Source: Bin94 sp965215535
GTDB taxonomy: Bacteria; Gemmatimonadota; Gemmatimonadetes; Longimicrobiales; Gaopeijiaceae
DNA length: 64,000 nt
Assembly: GCA_965215535.1 (NCBI GenBank)
Contig: OZ244063.1
Span: 2,542,001 to 2,606,000, forward strand
Reading direction: 5' to 3'
The position numbers and the translations under genes were made by a program. The notes under the pieces were generated by a model. That model searched no databases, was not told the DNA's origin, and saw only the letters and a program-made list of their open reading frames with translations. Shown piece by piece: positions 25,844 through 36,400 of this stretch (position 1 is the stretch's first letter; each line of letters begins with the position of its first letter).

Positions 25844-26601
25844 TCACTCCTGGTCCCTCCAATGCCGGTTCCATCTGAAATCCCGAGTGAAAAGATACAC
25901 CTTGCCGCCGGCTCCCCGTCCCGCGCCCGCCACCCCGATCGTGACGACTGCAACAATGGAGCTCATGTCAAAGGAATCGATGTGTTCGTTGGGAACCAGC
26001 CTTCCATTCACATATAGTTGGCCACACTGATCGAACAGGCTGAGCACGCACACGCGCCGCTCGTGCGACACCGGAATGGCCAGCCATCGCAACAGCTCGG
26101 TGTTGTCATCGCTTTTGCCCTTCGCTTCGTGGAGGCGCGCGCCCTGAATCAAGCGAAAGCCGCGAACCGTGTTCGGATTCCTGCCGAACTCCTGTTTCAG
26201 CCAGCTTTCGCGTCTTTCATTCGCCACCGTCACCTTAACCCCTTCAATACGGAAGGGAAGGGGCTCAACCTCAAAGTCGAGTGCATACCGTCTACCCTCT
26301 GCAAGCGTAAAAAAGGGAGATTCGATATCGATAGCCGACGCGTCGTATGACAATGGAGTAATCTCCGGCCCAGGGCGCGATCAAAACAAAACGACCCAGA
26401 CTGTTCTGACATTGTTGCGGCAACCCGGACATCGGCGCTATCAAGGAGCTCTACTTCCGCCAGCGAGAAGGGATTGCCATTGGTCGGATCCATGGCTCGC
26501 CCCGCGATCTCCTGCGCCGAAAGGGTGACGGGGGGTGCGACGAATCCTGTGGCAGCCCATGCAACCCATGCAATCCGGTTTGCCGACTTCGGACTTTGCA
26601 T
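25844..26601 (-). pseudogene. Decayed CarboxypepD_reg-like secreted protein gene
   Basis: A signal peptide start at 26601 ('RIAWVAWAATGFVAPPVTLS') leads into a CarboxypepD_reg domain, 'QEIAGRAMDPTNGNPFSLAE'. The frame shifts at 'SEQSGS' to 'FVLIAPWAGDYSIVIRRVGY' and shifts again to 'ESPFFTLAEGRRYALDFEVE'. The third frame stays open to 25844 and holds 'GQLYVNGRLVPNEHID' and 'GGKVYLFTRDFRWN', similar to C-termini of this secreted family. Two frameshifts within ~80 codons mark it as broken. It ends 11 bases before the propeller pseudogene start, as in a former operon. Confidence 0.72.
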
Positions 26602-27218
26602 CCGGTTCGGCTTGCGCCCCCGGCATGATTCGCCGCTCCCTGCCGCTGCGACTCCCCCTGCAGCGTATATGCGAACCTCGTGTCCATTTGCACTTTTCCC
26701 GTGTGCGTCATCTCCAGAGTGATTCCCTGGTTTTCTTCTCCTAAAGGCTTGTCGGGTCTGCGCGCAAGATATCGGGGATGGCGGCGTAACGAAAGGGAAT
26801 CGCCTGAAGTTTTCGTAAGCAGAGGTAAGGCGGTGGCAGATGGAATGATTCTGTGCCGGGCATCGAAGCCGCAATTGCCGTGGCCGCTCTTTCCGGGCTC
26901 CAGTGAGGGCGGTGGTGGCCGATCTGCGTGAATCATGAAGCTGCAAGTCCGCATTTTCCTGCTTGCGCAATTTGAAGTTGTCTATCCGCCAACTTTTGCC
27001 GCTGAGAGACGCGAAGATCCAACAGAACAGGAAATGCGGGCGCAGGAGGGTCGCCCCGTATCCTGCCGGGAGAGCTTTTTTCCTCCCAGGTCAACTCCAA
27101 AAGCCTCCGTTTCAGCCCGCCCACACCCAGATGCGAGGCGGTTGCCGCATGTATTTCCAGAAGCCGCCGCCATGATTGTGCACCGAGCCGTCGCTGCGAC
27201 TCGCTCGGCATTGCACCG
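26602..27218. other. Degenerate stretch without a recognisable gene
   Basis: About 600 bases between pseudogenes on the minus strand. No frame gives a convincing protein. The only distinct element is a 32-base palindrome at 26787-26818. Confidence 0.5.
26787..26818. repeat. Solitary copy of the ACGAAA-N16-TTTCGT palindrome
   Basis: ACGAAA (26789-26794) and TTTCGT (26811-26816) are separated by 16 bases, the same arms and the same spacing as the members of the five-palindrome array at 43888-44251. It lies in the degenerate region upstream of the CarboxypepD_reg-like pseudogene. Confidence 0.5.
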
Positions 27219-27395
27219 TCAGGGTGAAGTGCGCCACACGTATTCGGTCAGCGTATATCCGGTCCGATCGACATTGCGTCTGGCAAAAACGATTCGTCCC
27301 GGCCCATATCCCACAATTTCACCCGGAGCCGGGGCATCGGTGATCACCCGAATTCCGCCTACATATACATTGACCCATTCGCTGCGAACGAACAT
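27219..27395 (-). pseudogene. Fragment of a secreted-protein C-terminus
   Basis: A 58-codon frame with 'WVNVYVGGIRVITDAPAPGE' and 'GPGRIVFARR' resembles the 'YV(D/N)G.r' ends of the secreted CarboxypepD_reg-like family whose other remnant lies at 25844-26601. No upstream body of the gene survives in any frame. Weak evidence. Confidence 0.35.
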
Positions 27396-27668
27396 TCCGG
27401 GGCATGATCGGGGCCATCACCGGCAAACAAGAACGCAGCCCGCGCCCGTCCTGAAAGGGAAGACTCCCGCCCCACCCTTGAAGATCGCCCCCTCTGCAGG
27501 TACCATACCCATGCACAGACCGGCAGGAGACGCGCCCGCTCCTCCCGGGACGACTCCGACCGGCAGCGGAACGCTCGCCCCCCCGGCACGCAACCCATTC
27601 CCCGAAGAGGAAGATTCGCACGTGTTCATCTCGCAGAGAGCGGTCTCCGGGCGGGGAATTCGCCGTTC

Positions 27669-29705
27669 ATGATCTCGGTCAGCGGGCTCGCCAGGGGATT
27701 CGGGGATCGCATCCTCTTTCGCGACGTCGCCTTTGTACTCGCTCCCGGCGAACGCCACGGCCTGGTGGGTGCCAATGGTTCGGGCAAGACGACGCTGCTC
27801 AATATTCTGGCGGGAGACCTTGAATCCGATGCCGGCACGGTCAGCATTCCGGCCCGCACCCGCCTGGGCGTCCTGCGGCAGGATCAGTTCCTCTATGAAA
27901 GCGAACCGATTCTCGATGTCGCCCTGATGGGCAATGACGAGCTCTGGCGGGCGACAACCGCAATGGAGGCGCTCCTGGCCCGCTCCGACAGGGAGTTCGA
28001 CGCAGATCGCTTCTCGGCGCTCGAAGAGGTCATTCAGCGCCACGACGGGTACACCGCCGAATCGCGCGCGGCGGCGATTCTCGAGGGTCTCGGGATCCCG
28101 GCCCGCCTGCACCGCCGTCCCCTCTCGACCCTCTCGGGCGGCTTTCGTCTGCGCGTTCTTCTGGCTCAGGTTCTGGCCAGCCAGCCCGATGCGCTTCTTC
28201 TGGATGAGCCGACCAACCACCTTGACATCCTCTCGATTCGCTGGCTGGAGAAGTTTCTGCGCGATTTTCGCGGACCGGTTGTCGTGATCAGTCACGACCA
28301 CCGCTTCCTGGACAATGTTGCAACCCACATTCTCGATGTCGATTACGAAACCGTGCTTGCCTATTCGGGAAACTATACGCGCTTTCTGGGTGCCAAGGCG
28401 GCCGAACGCGAGCGGCGCGAGAAGGAAATTGCGGTTCGCGAACGCGAAATTGCACATCACCGCAAATTTGTCGATCGCTTTCGCGCCAAGGCCTCCAAGG
28501 CGCGCCAGGCACAATCGAAGTTGAGACTGATCGAAAAGAAAGCCGAGGGGCTGACCGAGCTTCCCCGCTCATCGCGCCGCCACCCCACCTTTCGCTTCGG
28601 CCAGCGGCGTCCCAGCGGGCAGGAGGTCGTGCGCGTGCGCGGCGTCTCGAAATCCTTTGGCAACAATCTCGTATTGCACAATGTCGATCTGCGCGTTTCC
28701 CGCGGCGACCGCCTTGCAATCGTCGGCCCGAATGGAATCGGCAAGTCCACCCTGCTCAAGGTCATGCTGAATGCAGTGGACCCGGCGATGGGAGCCGAAC
28801 CCGACAGCGGCACCGTCGAATGGGGCTACGAAACCCATCCCGGCTACTTTGCCCAGGACCCGGCCGACCATCTTCGCACACCCCGCCGCACCGCCGAGGC
28901 CTGGATCGGACAGTATTGCGAAAACCGCAGCGCCGGCTTTGCACGCGGGAACCTGGGAATGGTTCTCTTCAGCGGCGACGACGCCGAGAAGCGTCTCGAG
29001 GCGCTCTCCGGGGGCGAATCGGCCCGTCTGGTTCTCTGCAGCCTCATGATTCGCGAACCGAATGTGCTGATCCTCGACGAGCCCACCAACCACCTCGACC
29101 TGGAGTCGATCGAAGCGCTGGTCGGGGGACTGGCAAGCTACCCGGGCACCTTGGTCTTCGTGTCGCACGATCGCTGGTTTGTCGGTGCGCTGGCCAACCG
29201 CATCGTGGAAATTTCGCCTGCGGGGATTCGCGACTATCGCGGCAGTTACGCCGAATATGTACGGCACTGCGGCGACGATCACCTCGATGTGGAGGCGGTG
29301 GCCGGGCGGGCGCGCGATGCGAAGCGCGAGGAACGGCGGGGAACGCGCGGGAAAAGAGACGAGGGAGTGGGGGACGGGAGTGGAGGGAGGATTGCCGGCG
29401 GCGACGGCCCCGGGCGACGATCGCGGCCGGTGGGGCCAAATCGCTGGCAGCGCCGCCAATCGCAGGCCCGCGCCATGGAGCTGACCGAGCGGATTGAGGC
29501 CGCCGAGATGCGCATCTCCGAGATTGAGGATGCATTTGCGGCTCCTTCGTTCTATCGTGAAGCGGATTCCGAAGAGGTGCGAAGGCTCGAATCCGAGCGC
29601 CAGCGCCTCCTGGAAGAGATCGAGACCCTTATGCAACAGTGGGAGAAAGTCGAGGCCCGAATTGCCAACGATCAAGAGCAGCTCCGTACCCATTCACCGC
29701 GCTGA
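27669..29705 (+). CDS. ABC-F family ATPase (Uup/YbiT-like)
   Basis: 678 residues, with two ABC domains and no membrane segments, so it is a ribosome-associated ABC-F protein rather than a transporter. Domain 1: Walker A 'GANGSGKTT', signature 'LSGGFRLR', Walker B 'LLLDEPTNHLD'. Domain 2: 'GPNGIGKST', 'LSGGESARL', 'LILDEPTNHLD'. The linker between them is Arg/Lys-rich. The C-terminal ~130 residues form a basic low-complexity stretch and then a coiled coil ('MELTERIEAAEMRISEIED'), as in Uup. Such proteins resolve stalled or structured translation complexes; the exact paralogue is unclear. Confidence 0.9.
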   Translation: MISVSGLARGFGDRILFRDVAFVLAPGERHGLVGANGSGKTTLLNILAGDLESDAGTVSIPARTRLGVLRQDQFLYESEPILDVALMGNDELWRATTAMEALLARSDREFDADRFSALEEVIQRHDGYTAESRAAAILEGLGIPARLHRRPLSTLSGGFRLRVLLAQVLASQPDALLLDEPTNHLDILSIRWLEKFLRDFRGPVVVISHDHRFLDNVATHILDVDYETVLAYSGNYTRFLGAKAAERERREKEIAVREREIAHHRKFVDRFRAKASKARQAQSKLRLIEKKAEGLTELPRSSRRHPTFRFGQRRPSGQEVVRVRGVSKSFGNNLVLHNVDLRVSRGDRLAIVGPNGIGKSTLLKVMLNAVDPAMGAEPDSGTVEWGYETHPGYFAQDPADHLRTPRRTAEAWIGQYCENRSAGFARGNLGMVLFSGDDAEKRLEALSGGESARLVLCSLMIREPNVLILDEPTNHLDLESIEALVGGLASYPGTLVFVSHDRWFVGALANRIVEISPAGIRDYRGSYAEYVRHCGDDHLDVEAVAGRARDAKREERRGTRGKRDEGVGDGSGGRIAGGDGPGRRSRPVGPNRWQRRQSQARAMELTERIEAAEMRISEIEDAFAAPSFYREADSEEVRRLESERQRLLEEIETLMQQWEKVEARIANDQEQLRTHSPR

Positions 29706-29733
29706 CGCCGCTTTTTCCGCCGACGCGCTGGCG

Positions 29734-30711
29734 ATGCACCCCGTTTCCCCGCCGGCTTCGGGGCGACCGGCCCCCGGCACGCTCCCCGCCCTCCTCGCGG
29801 CCTCCCTCCTGGGAATGACAGCCGCCTGCACCGGCCCGGAGTGGAGAGATTCCACCCCACTTGACCCCGAAGAGCTGGCCGCCGGCCACGAGGAGTGGCG
29901 CGCCGATCGCCGCGCCGACCTTGCCGACCCCGATGCCGGCGTGATCTCCTGGATCGGGCTCTGGGAGCTGCGCGAGGGCGCGAATGCCTTCGGGTCCGAC
30001 CCCTCTCTGCCGATTGTCCTGCCCATTCGCAATGCTCCCGATCTGGCGGGCACCCTCCAAATGGAGGCCGGCAGGGTGCGCCTGGAGCCTGCCGCGGGCA
30101 ACCCCGTCCATCTCTCCACCGGCGAACCCGTCACCGAGACCATTCCCCTCAACGACGACCGTTCGGACAACACCACGGTTCTGGCGCTCGGCACCCTTGG
30201 ATTCCGCATTCATGCCGAACCCGGCACCGAGCGGCTCTGGCTGCGGGTCTGGGACACCGCTCTCCCGCGCCTGACCACCTTCGAGCTGCCCCCCTACTTC
30301 CCGATCAGCAACGACTGGCGGGTGTCGGCGCGCTTCGAGTCCTATCCCGAGGCGCGCACCATTGCCTTGGCCGATGTACGCGGTGGAATGGTCTCGAACC
30401 AGGCGCCGGGCGAACTCGTCTTTCGCGTGAATGGGCGCGAACATCGCCTGATCGCCTTCGCCACCGAAAGCAGCAGCAACTTCTTCGTCACTCTCTGGGA
30501 TTCGACCGCCGTTTCCGACACCTACCAGGGCGGGCGCTACCTGCGCGTTCCCTTTGCCGACGCCGAGGGCTGGACAACGATCGACTTCAATCGAACCTAC
30601 AATGCGCCCTGCGTCTTCACCCCGTATTCGGTGTGCAGCCTTCCCCCGCGCGAGAACCGGCTGCCGCTGGCCATCCATGCAGGAGAAAAACGGCCGCTGA
30701 ACTCGTTCTGA
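29734..30711 (+). CDS. DUF1684 lipoprotein
   Basis: 325 residues. The signal peptide ends in the lipobox-like 'GMTAAC' (Cys at residue 32). DUF1684 hallmarks are present: 'GLWELREGANAFGSDP', 'SDNTTVLALG', 'YPEARTIALADVRG', and the highly conserved C-terminal block 'NRTYNAPCVFTPYSVC' followed by 'LPPRENRLPLAIHAGEK'. The family's biochemical role is not established as far as I know. It starts 28 bases after the ABC-F gene and may be co-transcribed. The next gene is convergent. Confidence 0.85.
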   Translation: MHPVSPPASGRPAPGTLPALLAASLLGMTAACTGPEWRDSTPLDPEELAAGHEEWRADRRADLADPDAGVISWIGLWELREGANAFGSDPSLPIVLPIRNAPDLAGTLQMEAGRVRLEPAAGNPVHLSTGEPVTETIPLNDDRSDNTTVLALGTLGFRIHAEPGTERLWLRVWDTALPRLTTFELPPYFPISNDWRVSARFESYPEARTIALADVRGGMVSNQAPGELVFRVNGREHRLIAFATESSSNFFVTLWDSTAVSDTYQGGRYLRVPFADAEGWTTIDFNRTYNAPCVFTPYSVCSLPPRENRLPLAIHAGEKRPLNSF

Positions 30712-30768
30712 GGGGCGGGACTCGGCGCGAGCACGGACCTTGGCGCGCATTCGGCGCGGTCGGCACTC

Positions 30769-31845
30769 CTACTTCCGAAAGCGGATCCACTTGGTGATGC
30801 GCCGCTGCGTCACCTCGGCGCCATAGACATTCCCTTCATGATCGACCGCCACCCCCTCGGGGCCGCTGAAGCCCAGCACATTGCTGCGGTCGTCGGGGAG
30901 AAAGTGGTGGACCCAGCCTTCGCGCGCGTCGCCGATGCGAATTCCCTTTTCCCACCCCGCGTTGCGTTGGCCGGTGAACTCGTTGAGTGCGGGGCTGGAT
31001 TCGGAATCGGCCACATAAATATTGTCTTCGGCATCGATATAGAGGCCACTCGGACGCCCAAACTGCGTCCAGATGGCAAGAAAGTTGCCCTCCTGGTCGA
31101 AGATCTGGATGCGATTGTTGTAGCGGTCGCCGACAAAGATGCGGCCCTGTGAATCCATCGCCAGGGCGTGCGGGTCGCGGAACTGTCGGGGGCCATAGCC
31201 AAGCTCGCCCCAGCTTTCCATGAAGTTGCCCTCGGCGTCGTAGCGAACGATGCGCCCCCGCGTCCGGTCGTGCGCATCGGCAACGTAGATCTGGCCATTG
31301 GGAGCCACAACCACATCCGAGGGCTGGGTGAGGTGGTTGGGGGGATCGCCGGCCTCGCCCGGGGTGCCGATCGTCATGAGCAGCTCGCCCTCGGGCGAAA
31401 ATTTGAGAACGGTGTGACCGGTTTCGGTCGCGCCGGGACGCCACGCATCGGTAATCCAGACATTGCCCTCGTGATCGATGTCGATTCCATGCGGCCAGGC
31501 CATCAGACCACCGCCGAAGCTGCGGAGAAGGTTGCCGTCGGGGTCGAAGAGGAGGATGGGGTCCAGCTCCGAATCGACACAACTGTTGGCCCCGCAGCGC
31601 TCCGCCACCCAGATGTTGCCATCGGGGGCGATCTCGATGGCGCTGGTCGAACCCCAGGTGCGGCCCTCGGGCAGCTCGCCCCAGCCGTAGATCGGGCGGA
31701 AGGGATTGGTGGTGACCGATTGGGCGCCAAGTCCGGGGACCAGAGCAGGGGTCAGTCCGGGAAGCAGGGCAACCAGCGCGCCGACCAAAACGAATAGGGC
31801 GGCCGGAAGACGGGAAGGCGCTGCGGAAGAGGGCGAAGGGGTCAT
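30769..31845 (-). CDS. Secreted NHL-repeat beta-propeller protein (amidating-lyase-like)
   Basis: 358 residues with a signal peptide ending 'VPGLGAQ'. About six NHL-type blades are visible, for example 'AIEIAPDGNIWVAER', 'GIDIDHEGNVWITDA', 'DVVVAPNGQIYVADAHD', 'ALAMDSQGRIFVGDR', 'GLYIDAEDNIYVADS' and 'GVAVDHEGNVYGAEV'. The layout matches peptidyl-alpha-hydroxyglycine alpha-amidating lyase-like proteins, common as secreted propellers in this type of bacterium. An enzymatic role is not demonstrated by visible residues. GGAGAT precedes the ATG. 269 bases separate it from the M23 peptidase gene upstream. Confidence 0.82.
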   Translation of the reverse strand: MTPSPSSAAPSRLPAALFVLVGALVALLPGLTPALVPGLGAQSVTTNPFRPIYGWGELPEGRTWGSTSAIEIAPDGNIWVAERCGANSCVDSELDPILLFDPDGNLLRSFGGGLMAWPHGIDIDHEGNVWITDAWRPGATETGHTVLKFSPEGELLMTIGTPGEAGDPPNHLTQPSDVVVAPNGQIYVADAHDRTRGRIVRYDAEGNFMESWGELGYGPRQFRDPHALAMDSQGRIFVGDRYNNRIQIFDQEGNFLAIWTQFGRPSGLYIDAEDNIYVADSESSPALNEFTGQRNAGWEKGIRIGDAREGWVHHFLPDDRSNVLGFSGPEGVAVDHEGNVYGAEVTQRRITKWIRFRK

Positions 31846-32114
31846 GGGGCGTGGATCTCCATGGTCAGGGGGCGAAGAAGACGAATCGGACTGCGCTGCC
31901 AGAGATCAGAGTAAGGAGGGAGCGGCATCCGCGCCACCGGGCCTGTTGTGGGGGACTGTGATCAGGGCAGAACGCCGGGCGGCAAGCTGTCACGCCCCCG
32001 TCAGCGCGCAAGACCGGAAAGCCCGACGATGCGGGAGGGCGGACGGGAGCATGGGAACGGTCTCCGAATCGGCGTCAGCCGTCCCCCTGGCACCTGTGCG
32101 GCTCGCCAGGTCCG

Positions 32115-33002
32115 TCAGCGCACAAGAGCCAGCAGACTTCGGGGCGCAACGCTTGTGTCCCCAAAGCGAACCACCCAGTGCAGATGCGGCCCCGTGACCC
32201 GTCCGGTGGCGCCGACGCGTCCGATCGGAGTGCCCGCAACGACGGTGTCGCCCTCCTCTACCAAATACGCGCTGAGGTGGGAATAGCTGCTCACCAGGCC
32301 GGCGCCGTGGTTCAGCGAGACGGTGTTTCCCGCCAGGAGAAAGCCGTGCAGCAGCGCGACCACGCCATCGGCCGCGGCACGAACGGTGTCGCCGTGCAGG
32401 CCCTGAAGATCGAGCCCCATATGACGACTGGCGATCCGGCCATTGAACTCGCGTCCGGTCCCGAAGCCGCTGGTGACGCGGGAGCTGCGCGGCAGAACCA
32501 TCCGATCCGACCAGAGACGGGGCGTGATGCGGGCTGCGCGGGTGACGCGGGTGGCGTTTTCGCGGTCGGCGCCCAGCCGGGCCCGGTCGGCTTCGCTCGG
32601 AGGAGCGCCGAAACGGGGTGCCACCGTGAGCCGTTCGTGTCTGTAGCTGCCCGCCACAACCGGAATGCGCAGAGAATCGGTGCGCTCGCGTCCATCCAGC
32701 CAGGTGGCGCGCACCCAGGCGTCGATACTGTCGGTGGCGTCGATGGGAACGGCGGCCAGGCTGATCTGCGCTGAGGCGGTCGTCTCGAAGTGCAGGATCT
32801 CGCCGGCAACTGCGCCGGTCAGGACGGCCACATTCGCTTCGGGGGGCACGGCGACGCGGAGCCGGAAGAGGTGACCCTGGGTGGGAGCGGCGGGTTCCCA
32901 CGAGATGGCGACCGGCGGGAGGGGCGCGGGCAGAGGACGGTCGCAGGCGCCGAAAAGGAGAAGCGCAAAGAGAGGAAATACAGAGAGAGCGTGCGATTTC
33001 AC
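32115..33002 (-). CDS. M23 family metallopeptidase (LytM/peptidoglycan endopeptidase)
   Basis: 295 residues from the GTG at 33002, giving the lipoprotein signal 'SVFPLFALLLFGAC'. The C-terminal M23 domain has zinc ligands in 'SRHMGLDL' and 'GPHLHW', with 'GTGREFNGRIA' and 'VAGTPIGRVG' typical of LytM folds. These enzymes cut peptidoglycan cross-links or act as amidase activators. The middle is a beta-rich domain. The frame is open further upstream with an ATG at 33113 preceded by GGAAG, but that would put a long Pro/Arg-rich stretch before the signal peptide. The start is therefore uncertain. Confidence 0.85.
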   Translation of the reverse strand: MKSHALSVFPLFALLLFGACDRPLPAPLPPVAISWEPAAPTQGHLFRLRVAVPPEANVAVLTGAVAGEILHFETTASAQISLAAVPIDATDSIDAWVRATWLDGRERTDSLRIPVVAGSYRHERLTVAPRFGAPPSEADRARLGADRENATRVTRAARITPRLWSDRMVLPRSSRVTSGFGTGREFNGRIASRHMGLDLQGLHGDTVRAAADGVVALLHGFLLAGNTVSLNHGAGLVSSYSHLSAYLVEEGDTVVAGTPIGRVGATGRVTGPHLHWVVRFGDTSVAPRSLLALVR

Positions 33003-33179
33003 AGGTCGGGCGTTGTGTCCGCAGGCATGTCTGGCAACGACGCGCGGGCATGGCGGGCCGGCGGGGGCGAAGCGGGTGCTCCCGACAGGGTTGCCTGGAA
33101 TGATGCCTGACATGGATTCCGATCTTCCGGGTTGGAGTGGGTTTCGGAGGTTGACCTCGCGCGGATCTGCCGATGGATG

Positions 33180-33204
33180 GACGGGAAATGATAATGATTC
33201 GTGC
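33180..33204. promoter_or_regulatory. Fur-box-like AATGATAATGATT in a divergent intergenic region
   Basis: AAATGATAATGATT (33186-33199) matches 12 of the 13 central bases of the Fur operator consensus AATGATAATCATT. It sits in the 420-base space (33003-33422) between the divergent M23 peptidase and BNR-repeat genes; nothing else there looks coding. On the minus strand it contains TATCAT, a possible -10. Confidence 0.35.
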
Positions 33205-33422
33205 AGGATGGCGACGAACGCTTGCCGGGCAGTCTGCAGGTTGTCCGGTCCGACCATCGGAATCTGCGGGCTGACCGCCGACGCGCTCCGCGAACAGTGC
33301 CGAGCGTGCACCGGGAGTCACGGAACCGGGTCTGGCATCGGCCGGGCGAGTTCTGTACAATCCCCTGTTGTCGCCACGCCGGCGACCGAATCCCCTCCCC
33401 CCTTCGCCCCCAGGTTCTCTGC

Positions 33423-36400
33423 ATGCACACGCCTCCGCTCTCCATTCCTTCCGCCCTCCGCGCGGCCACCCTCATCGCCGCCATCGGCCTCGCGCCCCTT
33501 GCGGGCCTCGTTCCCCTGTACGCCCAGGAGCGCGACGCCCCCGGCGCCAACGACGACAACGCTCCCGCGACACTCAATGCCGGCCTCCTCTCTTCGCTGC
33601 GCTGGCGCAGCATCGGTCCGGCGGTGGCCTCGGGGCGGATTGCAGACATCGCGATCGACCCCACCGACCGGCGCACCTGGTACGTGGCGGCTTCGTCGGG
33701 GAATGTGTGGAAGACCACCAATTCGGGCACCACCTGGACACCGATCTTCGACAACTATGGCTCCTACTCGATCGGCGCCATTGCGCTCGACCCCAACGAC
33801 CGCCATACCCTCTGGGTGGGCACCGGTGAAAACAATGGCCAGCGCTCGGTCGGCTATGGCGACGGGGTGTACAAGTCGATCGACGGCGGGCGCTCCTTTC
33901 GCAACATGGGGCTGGAGACCTCGCGTCATATCGGCATGATTGCGGTGCATCCCGACGATTCGCACACGGTGTTCGTGGCGGCTCAGGGTCCGCTCTGGGC
34001 GGCCGGCGGCGAGCGCGGGCTCTATCGCACAACCGATGGCGGCGAGAGCTGGGAGATTGTCCTCGAAATCGATGAACACACAGGGGTCAACGAAGTCTAT
34101 TTCGATCCGCGCAATCCCATGGTCATGTATGCGACTTCATGGCAGCGGCGGCGCCACCAATGGACAATGATCGACGGCGGTCCGGGGTCGGGGATTTACA
34201 AATCGACCGATGGCGGCAGCAGTTGGCGCTCCATCAACCGGGGGCTGCCCGCGGGCGACAAGGGACGAATCGGAATGGCGGTTTCGCCGATCAATCCCGA
34301 TGTGCTCTATGCAATCGTAGAGGCGTCCGGCAACGACGGGGGAACCTTCCGCAGCGAAAACATGGGTGAAAACTGGACGCGCACCTCGCGCTATCAGTCG
34401 GGCGCGGCAATGTATTATCACGAGCTCTACGCCGATCCGCACCACTTCGATCGCATCTATTCCCTGGATACCTTTGTGGAGATGTCCGACGATGGCGGAC
34501 GCACCTGGGGACGCCTCCCCACCCGGGGCGTTCATGTCGATTTTCATGCGCTTGCCTTCGACCCCAACGATCCCGAACATCTGATTATCGGCAATGACGG
34601 CGGGCTCTACGAAACCTTCGATTTTGGTCAAAACTGGCGCTTCTTTCCCAATCTTCCACTGACGCAATTCTACAAGGTCGCAACGTCGAACGACGAACCC
34701 TTCTACTATGTCTATGGCGGAACCCAGGACAACAATACCCTGGGCGGACCCGCACAGACGCTGGGCGGGGGGATTCGCAATTCGGACTGGTACGTCACCC
34801 TGGGCGGCGATGGATTCGACCCGGTCATCGATCCCGAAAACCCCGACATCATCATTTCGCAGTTGCAGTATGGAGTGTTGTCGCGCTTCGACCGGGGAAG
34901 CAGGGAACGGCTCGACATCCAGCCGCAACCGGACGCCGACGGGCCGCCGCTGCGCTGGTACTGGGATGCCGGCCTGCACATGTCGCCGCACAACAATCGG
35001 CGCATCTACTTCGGCGCGCAAATTCTCTTCCAAAGCGACGACCAGGGCACAAGCTGGCAGGCGATTTCCGGCGATCTGTCACGCAACCTGGATCGCAATG
35101 CGCTCGAGGTCATGGGGCGCGTATGGAGCGTGGATGCGGTCGCCAAGAATCGCTCGACTTCGGCATTCGGGCATATCGTGTCCATATCGGAATCGCCGCT
35201 GGTCGAGGGCCTGATCTATGTCGGCACCGACGACGGACTTGTGCAGGTCACCGAGGATGGCGGCGCGAACTGGCGCGAAGTGTCCTCTCTGCCGGGGGTT
35301 CCGGATACCAGCTTTGTGCACGATGTAGAGGCGTCGCTGCACAATCCCGACGAAGTGTTTGTGGTTGTGAACAACTTCAAGCGGAATGACTTTCGGCCCT
35401 ATGTGCTCAGATCCGGAGACCGCGGCAACAGCTGGACGATGATCACCGAGGGTCTGCCCGACAACAGTCCCTCGTTTTCGATCGTACAGGACCACGTCGA
35501 GCCGGGACTTCTCTTTCTGGGGGCGGAATTCGGAGCCTTCGTCTCGGTGAATGGCGGTCAGTCGTGGATGAGCTTCGACAACGGACTGCCCACAATCCCC
35601 GTGCGCGAACTCGAGATCCAGAGGCGCGAGAGCGATCTTGTGGCTGCGACCTTCGGACGCAGCTTCTATGTGGTGGACGATTACACGCCGCTCCGCGAAC
35701 TGGCACGCGCATCCAGTGAAATTCTGGCCTCGGACGGCCATATCTTCGAGGTTGCCGATGGCGACATGTATGTGCCCTGGAACCCCGGCGGCGCCAATGG
35801 CAGCGATTTCTACCAGGCCGACAATCCGCCGCTGGGCGTCACCTTTACCTACTGGGTCGGCCAGAGTCTGCGCACCCGCGAAGCCGAGCGGCAGGCCGAG
35901 GAGCGGCGGCGACAGCGCGCGGGCGAGGACACCCCCTATCCGTCCTGGGACGCGCTAGAGGCCGAGGACCGCGAAGAGGCCCCGCGCGTGTACCTGACCG
36001 TCCGCGACGAGATGGGGGCCGTGGTGAATGTTGTGCAGGGCGCGACCGCGCGGGGCGTGCATCGCGCCGTCTGGAACTACCGCTACCCGGGGTACACGCC
36101 GATCACGGGCAGCGGCGGCGGCGGGTTCGGCGGCTTTGGCGGCGGAGGGGGACCGATGGCTCTTCCCGGACGCTACACCGTTTCGCTCAGTCAGCGCGTG
36201 GATGGCGAGGTGACCGAGCTGGCCGGACCGACGCCCTTTGTCATCCGGCCCCTCAACCAACCCGCGATTCCCCAGCAGGACCAGCCCGCAATTCTGGCCT
36301 TCCAGCGCCAGACCGGCGAGCTGTTGCGCGCAGTGACCGGCAGCCAGAGGGTGGCGGCCGAAGCGGCGCAGCGAATTGCCACCATCAAGCAGGCGCTGCA

